From NCBI RefSeq assembly GCF_029457495.1, contig NZ_CP120361.1, positions 3,550,001-3,614,000 on the forward strand: a DNA stretch of 64,000 bases. The letters run 5' to 3'. The notes beneath the pieces are model-generated. The model was not told where the DNA came from. It worked only from the letters and a program-made list of their open reading frames with translations, and did no database searches. Positions 61,395 to 64,000 of this stretch are shown here, one piece after another (position 1 is the stretch's first letter; every line of letters starts with the position of its first letter). This DNA comes from Chelativorans sp. AA-79 (GTDB taxonomy: Bacteria > Pseudomonadota > Alphaproteobacteria > Rhizobiales > Rhizobiaceae). Made by a program: the position numbers and the translations under genes.

Positions 61395-61967
61395 TCAGCC
61401 CACGCGCTGAAGCAATGTCTCCATCGGCGGCGGAGGGGAAAGCAGGGTCGGAAGGCTCTGCCCCACCACGGCCTCATGCATCGCCATGCCGTGCAACGCG
61501 GAGAGTGCGCCGTCCTGGAGTTCCGCCGCGAGCAGGCGGCCTGGATCGACCGGCCGGGGCATGGCGAGCTGGCCGTTGGGCACCCTTCTGAAGCCGAGCG
61601 GCCCGTAATAGGGTTCGTCCCCCACAAGCACGACCACGCCGGCTCCCGCTTCGCGCGCAGCCTCGAGCGCGATGCGCACGAGCTTCTTGCCGATGCCGTT
61701 GTTCTTGTAGACGGGCCGCACCGCCAGCGGCCCGAGCAGCAGCGCCCTGCCCTCGCCCGCCACGATGCGCGTCAGCCGCACCGAGGCGACCACCTTTCCC
61801 TCGTGAAGGGCCACGAAGGAGAGCGCGCGCTCGTGCGGCCCGCCCTCGCGGATCCTGTAAGCCGCCTTGGCGAAGCGGCCGGGACCGAAGGCTTCGGCGT
61901 TGATCTCTTCGATTTCATGGTCGTGCGCCGGATCCTCCGGCAGGAAGACGATGTCGGCAAGGGACAT
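61395..61967 (-). CDS. GNAT-family N-acetyltransferase
   Basis: The 190-residue product has a GNAT domain with the acetyl-CoA loop VYKNNGIGKKLVRIALE and the later VLVGDEPYYGPLGFRRV, a form common in YhbS-like acetyltransferases. A proline-rich tail (LLSPPPPMETLLQRVG) ends it. ATG 61967 is preferred over TTG 61973. It converges on the MoxR operon with 42 bp between. Confidence 0.87.
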   Translation of the reverse strand: MSLADIVFLPEDPAHDHEIEEINAEAFGPGRFAKAAYRIREGGPHERALSFVALHEGKVVASVRLTRIVAGEGRALLLGPLAVRPVYKNNGIGKKLVRIALEAAREAGAGVVVLVGDEPYYGPLGFRRVPNGQLAMPRPVDPGRLLAAELQDGALSALHGMAMHEAVVGQSLPTLLSPPPPMETLLQRVG

Positions 61968-62256
61968 GGGCAAGGTTCCAACGAGCAGGAAAGGATTATC
62001 TGCAGCGCGAGCGCGCCACGGCAGCGGGCCCTTCTTCGGGCGCTCAATCCTTTCGTCGTCGCTCCACGAGGAACCTGATCATTGCTTCGTCTCCAAAAGC
62101 GCCGTTCCGCTATCACCAAACGCTCCCGCCGTCCACAGAATTGATGCGGCCGGGCGGGCCGGGATGGATTTTGTTGACGATGCGTCCACCCCGTCACCCT
62201 TGGGAATGAGAGCGTTCGCCCCTAAATGGGTTCAGGAGACAAAGGGAGAAAAACCG

Positions 62257-63246
62257 ATGGGCCTGCTCGTCGACGGCGTCTGGCATGACGAATGGTACGA
62301 CACCTCGAAAACCGGTGGCCGCTTCGAGCGGTCGAAATCGCGGTTCCGCGACTGGATCACGGAAGACGGGAAGCCGGCCGAAGGGCGGGAGCGCGGCTTC
62401 AAGGCGGAGCCCGGCCGCTACCATCTCTATGTCTCCTATGCCTGCCCCTGGGCGCACCGCACGCTGATCTTCCGCAAGCTGAAGAAGCTGGACGACGTGA
62501 TCTCCTTCTCGGTCGTCCACCATTTCATGGGCGAGAATGGCTGGACCTTCAGGAAGGAGGACGGGGCGACGGGCGACGAGCTCTACGGCCTCGATTTTCT
62601 GCACCAGATCTACACCAGGGCCGATCCCCGCTATTCAGGCCGTGTGACCGTGCCCGTGCTGTGGGACCGCAAGACGGAAACCATCGTCAGCAACGAATCC
62701 GCCGAGATCATCCGCATGATGAACACGGCCTTCGACGAGTGGGGCGACGCCTCTCTCGATTTCTACCCGGAGGATCTGCGCGGCGAGATCGACCGGGTGA
62801 ACGAACTCGTCTACGACAACATCAACAACGGCGTCTATCGTGCTGGTTTTGCGACGACGCAGGAGGCCTATGAGGAAGCCTTTCGCGATCTGTTCGCCGC
62901 GTTGGACCAGGTGGAGGAGCGGCTGTCGCGGCAGCGCTATCTGGCGGGCAGCCGCCTGACGGAAGCCGACTGGCGGCTCTTCACCACGCTGGTGCGCTTC
63001 GATCCGGTCTATGCCGGCCACTTCAAGTGCAACCTGCGCCGCATCGCCGACTATCCGAACCTGTCGAACTACCTGCGCGAGCTCTACCAGATTCCGGGCG
63101 TGGCCGAGACAGTGAACATGCATCACATCAAGGCGCACTATTACGGGAGCCACAGGACCATCAACCCGACCGGCATCGTGCCGCTGGGGCCGGAGCTGAA
63201 CTACGGCGCGCCCCATAACCGGGAGAGATTCGCAGAGGCGGCGTAA
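62257..63246 (+). CDS. glutathionyl-hydroquinone reductase
   Basis: The 329-residue product is a xi-class glutathione transferase (PcpF/YqjG type). It reduces glutathionyl-hydroquinones back to hydroquinones. The catalytic Cys63 is in YVSYACPWAHRTL, and ETIVSNESAEIIRMMNTAF and LAGSRLTEADWRLFTTLVRF are family landmarks. Length fits (about 328). AAAGGGAG precedes ATG 62257. It is cytoplasmic and stands alone, with a promoter in the gap 61968-62256. Confidence 0.95.
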   Translation: MGLLVDGVWHDEWYDTSKTGGRFERSKSRFRDWITEDGKPAEGRERGFKAEPGRYHLYVSYACPWAHRTLIFRKLKKLDDVISFSVVHHFMGENGWTFRKEDGATGDELYGLDFLHQIYTRADPRYSGRVTVPVLWDRKTETIVSNESAEIIRMMNTAFDEWGDASLDFYPEDLRGEIDRVNELVYDNINNGVYRAGFATTQEAYEEAFRDLFAALDQVEERLSRQRYLAGSRLTEADWRLFTTLVRFDPVYAGHFKCNLRRIADYPNLSNYLRELYQIPGVAETVNMHHIKAHYYGSHRTINPTGIVPLGPELNYGAPHNRERFAEAA

Positions 63247-63260
63247 GTGCCGTGATGGCC

Positions 63261-63758
63261 TTACCAGTCCGCCGTGATCTCCGTTCCGTCGAAGATTTCG
63301 GCGAGGCGGCGGCGCGTGCCTTCGGTCGTCTCCGCAGGCAGCGCATCGAGGGGAAAGAAACGGGCTTCGGCGATTTCGAGATCGGGCTTGCGGGCGCTGC
63401 TCTGCTCGAAGCGCGTGATCAGGTAGACGGCCACATGGTCGCGCCGGCTCGCATGGCGGTTGAAATGGATGGACCTGAGCTCCGGCATGCCGGTGAGCGC
63501 GATATTGCCCTCCTCGCGGAGCTCGCGGGTGAGTGCGGTGAGCATGTTCTCGCCAGGCTCGACGCCGCCGCCGGGGAAATGCCAGCCTGCCACATAGGTG
63601 TGGCGGACGAGAAAGACCTCGCGCAGCGCCGGCTCGAAGACGACGCCGCGCACGCCGAGCGTCATGGGCCGGCGGAACAAGTTCCACAGGTGAAAGAGTT
63701 TTACGCGCAACCGCATCTGTTCGGCGCTGCGCGGCTCCATGCGCCGAGGCGCGCTCAT
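63261..63758 (-). CDS. NUDIX hydrolase
   Basis: The 165-residue product has the NUDIX box GGGVEPGENMLTALTRELRE ending EGNIAL, with the metal-binding RELREE core intact. The preceding VFLVRHTYVAGWHFPGG is typical of NUDIX proteins acting on nucleoside diphosphate derivatives. The substrate is unknown. ATG 63758 is the likely start, with alternatives at 63740 and 63806. It is divergent from the metallophosphoesterase gene. Confidence 0.88.
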   Translation of the reverse strand: MSAPRRMEPRSAEQMRLRVKLFHLWNLFRRPMTLGVRGVVFEPALREVFLVRHTYVAGWHFPGGGVEPGENMLTALTRELREEGNIALTGMPELRSIHFNRHASRRDHVAVYLITRFEQSSARKPDLEIAEARFFPLDALPAETTEGTRRRLAEIFDGTEITADW

Positions 63759-63811
63759 TGGACGCCGGCCGAGGACTGGTAAGACCCGCTGGGGTGTTTT
63801 AGACACGCATC

Positions 63812-64000
63812 ATGTTTCGGCTGGCGCATTTCTCCGATATCCATTTGGGGCCCCTCCCCAAGCTTACCTATCGTGAACTCATCTCGAAACGCATTACCGG
63901 CTATATCAACTGGCACCGCAGGCGCCGCGTCAACCTCGACAACGGCATCATCGACCTGATCAGCGAAGACATCCTGGCCATGGAGCCGGATCACATCGCG
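63812..64000 (+). CDS. metallophosphoesterase, N-terminal part (cut by window end)
   Basis: The visible 63 codons (MFRLAHFSDIHLGPLPKLTY onward) contain the first metal-binding motif of the calcineurin-like phosphoesterase superfamily, FSDIHLG (Asp and His ligands). The GYINWHRRRR segment that follows is typical of alphaproteobacterial metallophosphoesterases of unknown substrate. The rest lies outside the window. It is divergent from the NUDIX gene. Confidence 0.88.
   Translation, partial: MFRLAHFSDIHLGPLPKLTYRELISKRITGYINWHRRRRVNLDNGIIDLISEDILAMEPDHIA

Noticed and set aside
1..64000. tRNA genes, rRNA, CRISPR arrays, transposases, integrase or attachment sites
   Set aside because: I looked for T-loop consensus, regularly spaced repeats, DDE or integrase motifs and found none. 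Cassettes discussed here lack visible mobile-element ends.

Overview
This GC-rich window looks like ordinary chromosome from an alphaproteobacterium of the order Hyphomicrobiales (Rhizobiales), most like the Phyllobacteriaceae (Mesorhizobium / Chelativorans / Nitratireductor group). That placement is inferred from gene content: a BA14K protein, long-tailed UvrB, a petP-petR style MarR/response-regulator pair, a DUF1285-NudL-CCA cluster divergent from a MoxR-DUF58-DUF4159 cluster, and short REP-like elements of the CCCTCGACAAGCTCAGGG type. No rRNA, tRNA, CRISPR array, transposase or prophage was recognised.

Layout. 1-4.1 kb: accessory small genes (His-rich protein, SdrD-B-like secreted protein, a secreted protein that looks like the propeptide half of a broken protease) and a cold-shock gene. 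4.1-13.8 kb: uvrB with extended tails, SixA-like phosphatase, a LysR regulator divergent from a quinone reductase, NIPSNAP and GNAT proteins, two more cold-shock genes, BA14K protein, a metallo-beta-lactamase fold hydrolase. 13.9-21.1 kb: ilvE divergent from a MarR + OmpR-type regulator pair; the likely partner histidine kinase is 3.4 kb further on, separated by a GNAT gene, an opposing cytochrome c / DUF305 / lipoprotein operon and a methyltransferase. 21-30.8 kb: FMN reductase, CsaA, YbjN, UbiK, lgt-midA, a Phd/VapC toxin-antitoxin pair, pgeF, a creatinase-like M24 protein, a lipoprotein and prs. 30.8-38.8 kb: a frameshifted LuxR gene, a LysE fragment, rplY, pth, an orphan antitoxin with VapC debris, ychF, a peroxiredoxin, two MaoC genes, apt. 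38.8-46.1 kb: petABC (cytochrome bc1), a MarR/membrane-protein pair, cupin, LysE exporter, hemF, trmL. 46.3-51.8 kb: two overlapping ABC exporter genes, a GcvA-like LysR gene and small proteins. 51.8-64 kb: CCA-adding enzyme, NudL and DUF1285 opposite a four-gene MoxR/DUF58/BatA-like operon, then GNAT, glutathionyl-hydroquinone reductase, NUDIX hydrolase and the start of a metallophosphoesterase.

Themes. Respiration recurs: petABC, the MarR/response-regulator/kinase set, UbiK, MidA, a Coa1-like protein, hemF and a membrane-anchored cytochrome c. A second theme is gene decay and small insertions in the accessory gaps: LuxR frameshift in a C6 run, LysE stump, VapC remnant, protease propeptide, a perfect 24-bp tandem duplication across a stop codon, and REP-like elements inside uvrB. 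All three cold-shock genes carry a leader hairpin at nearly the same distance from the ribosome binding site.

All calls come from reading the sequence and translations; no database search was possible, so family names are by recognition of motifs and overall similarity.
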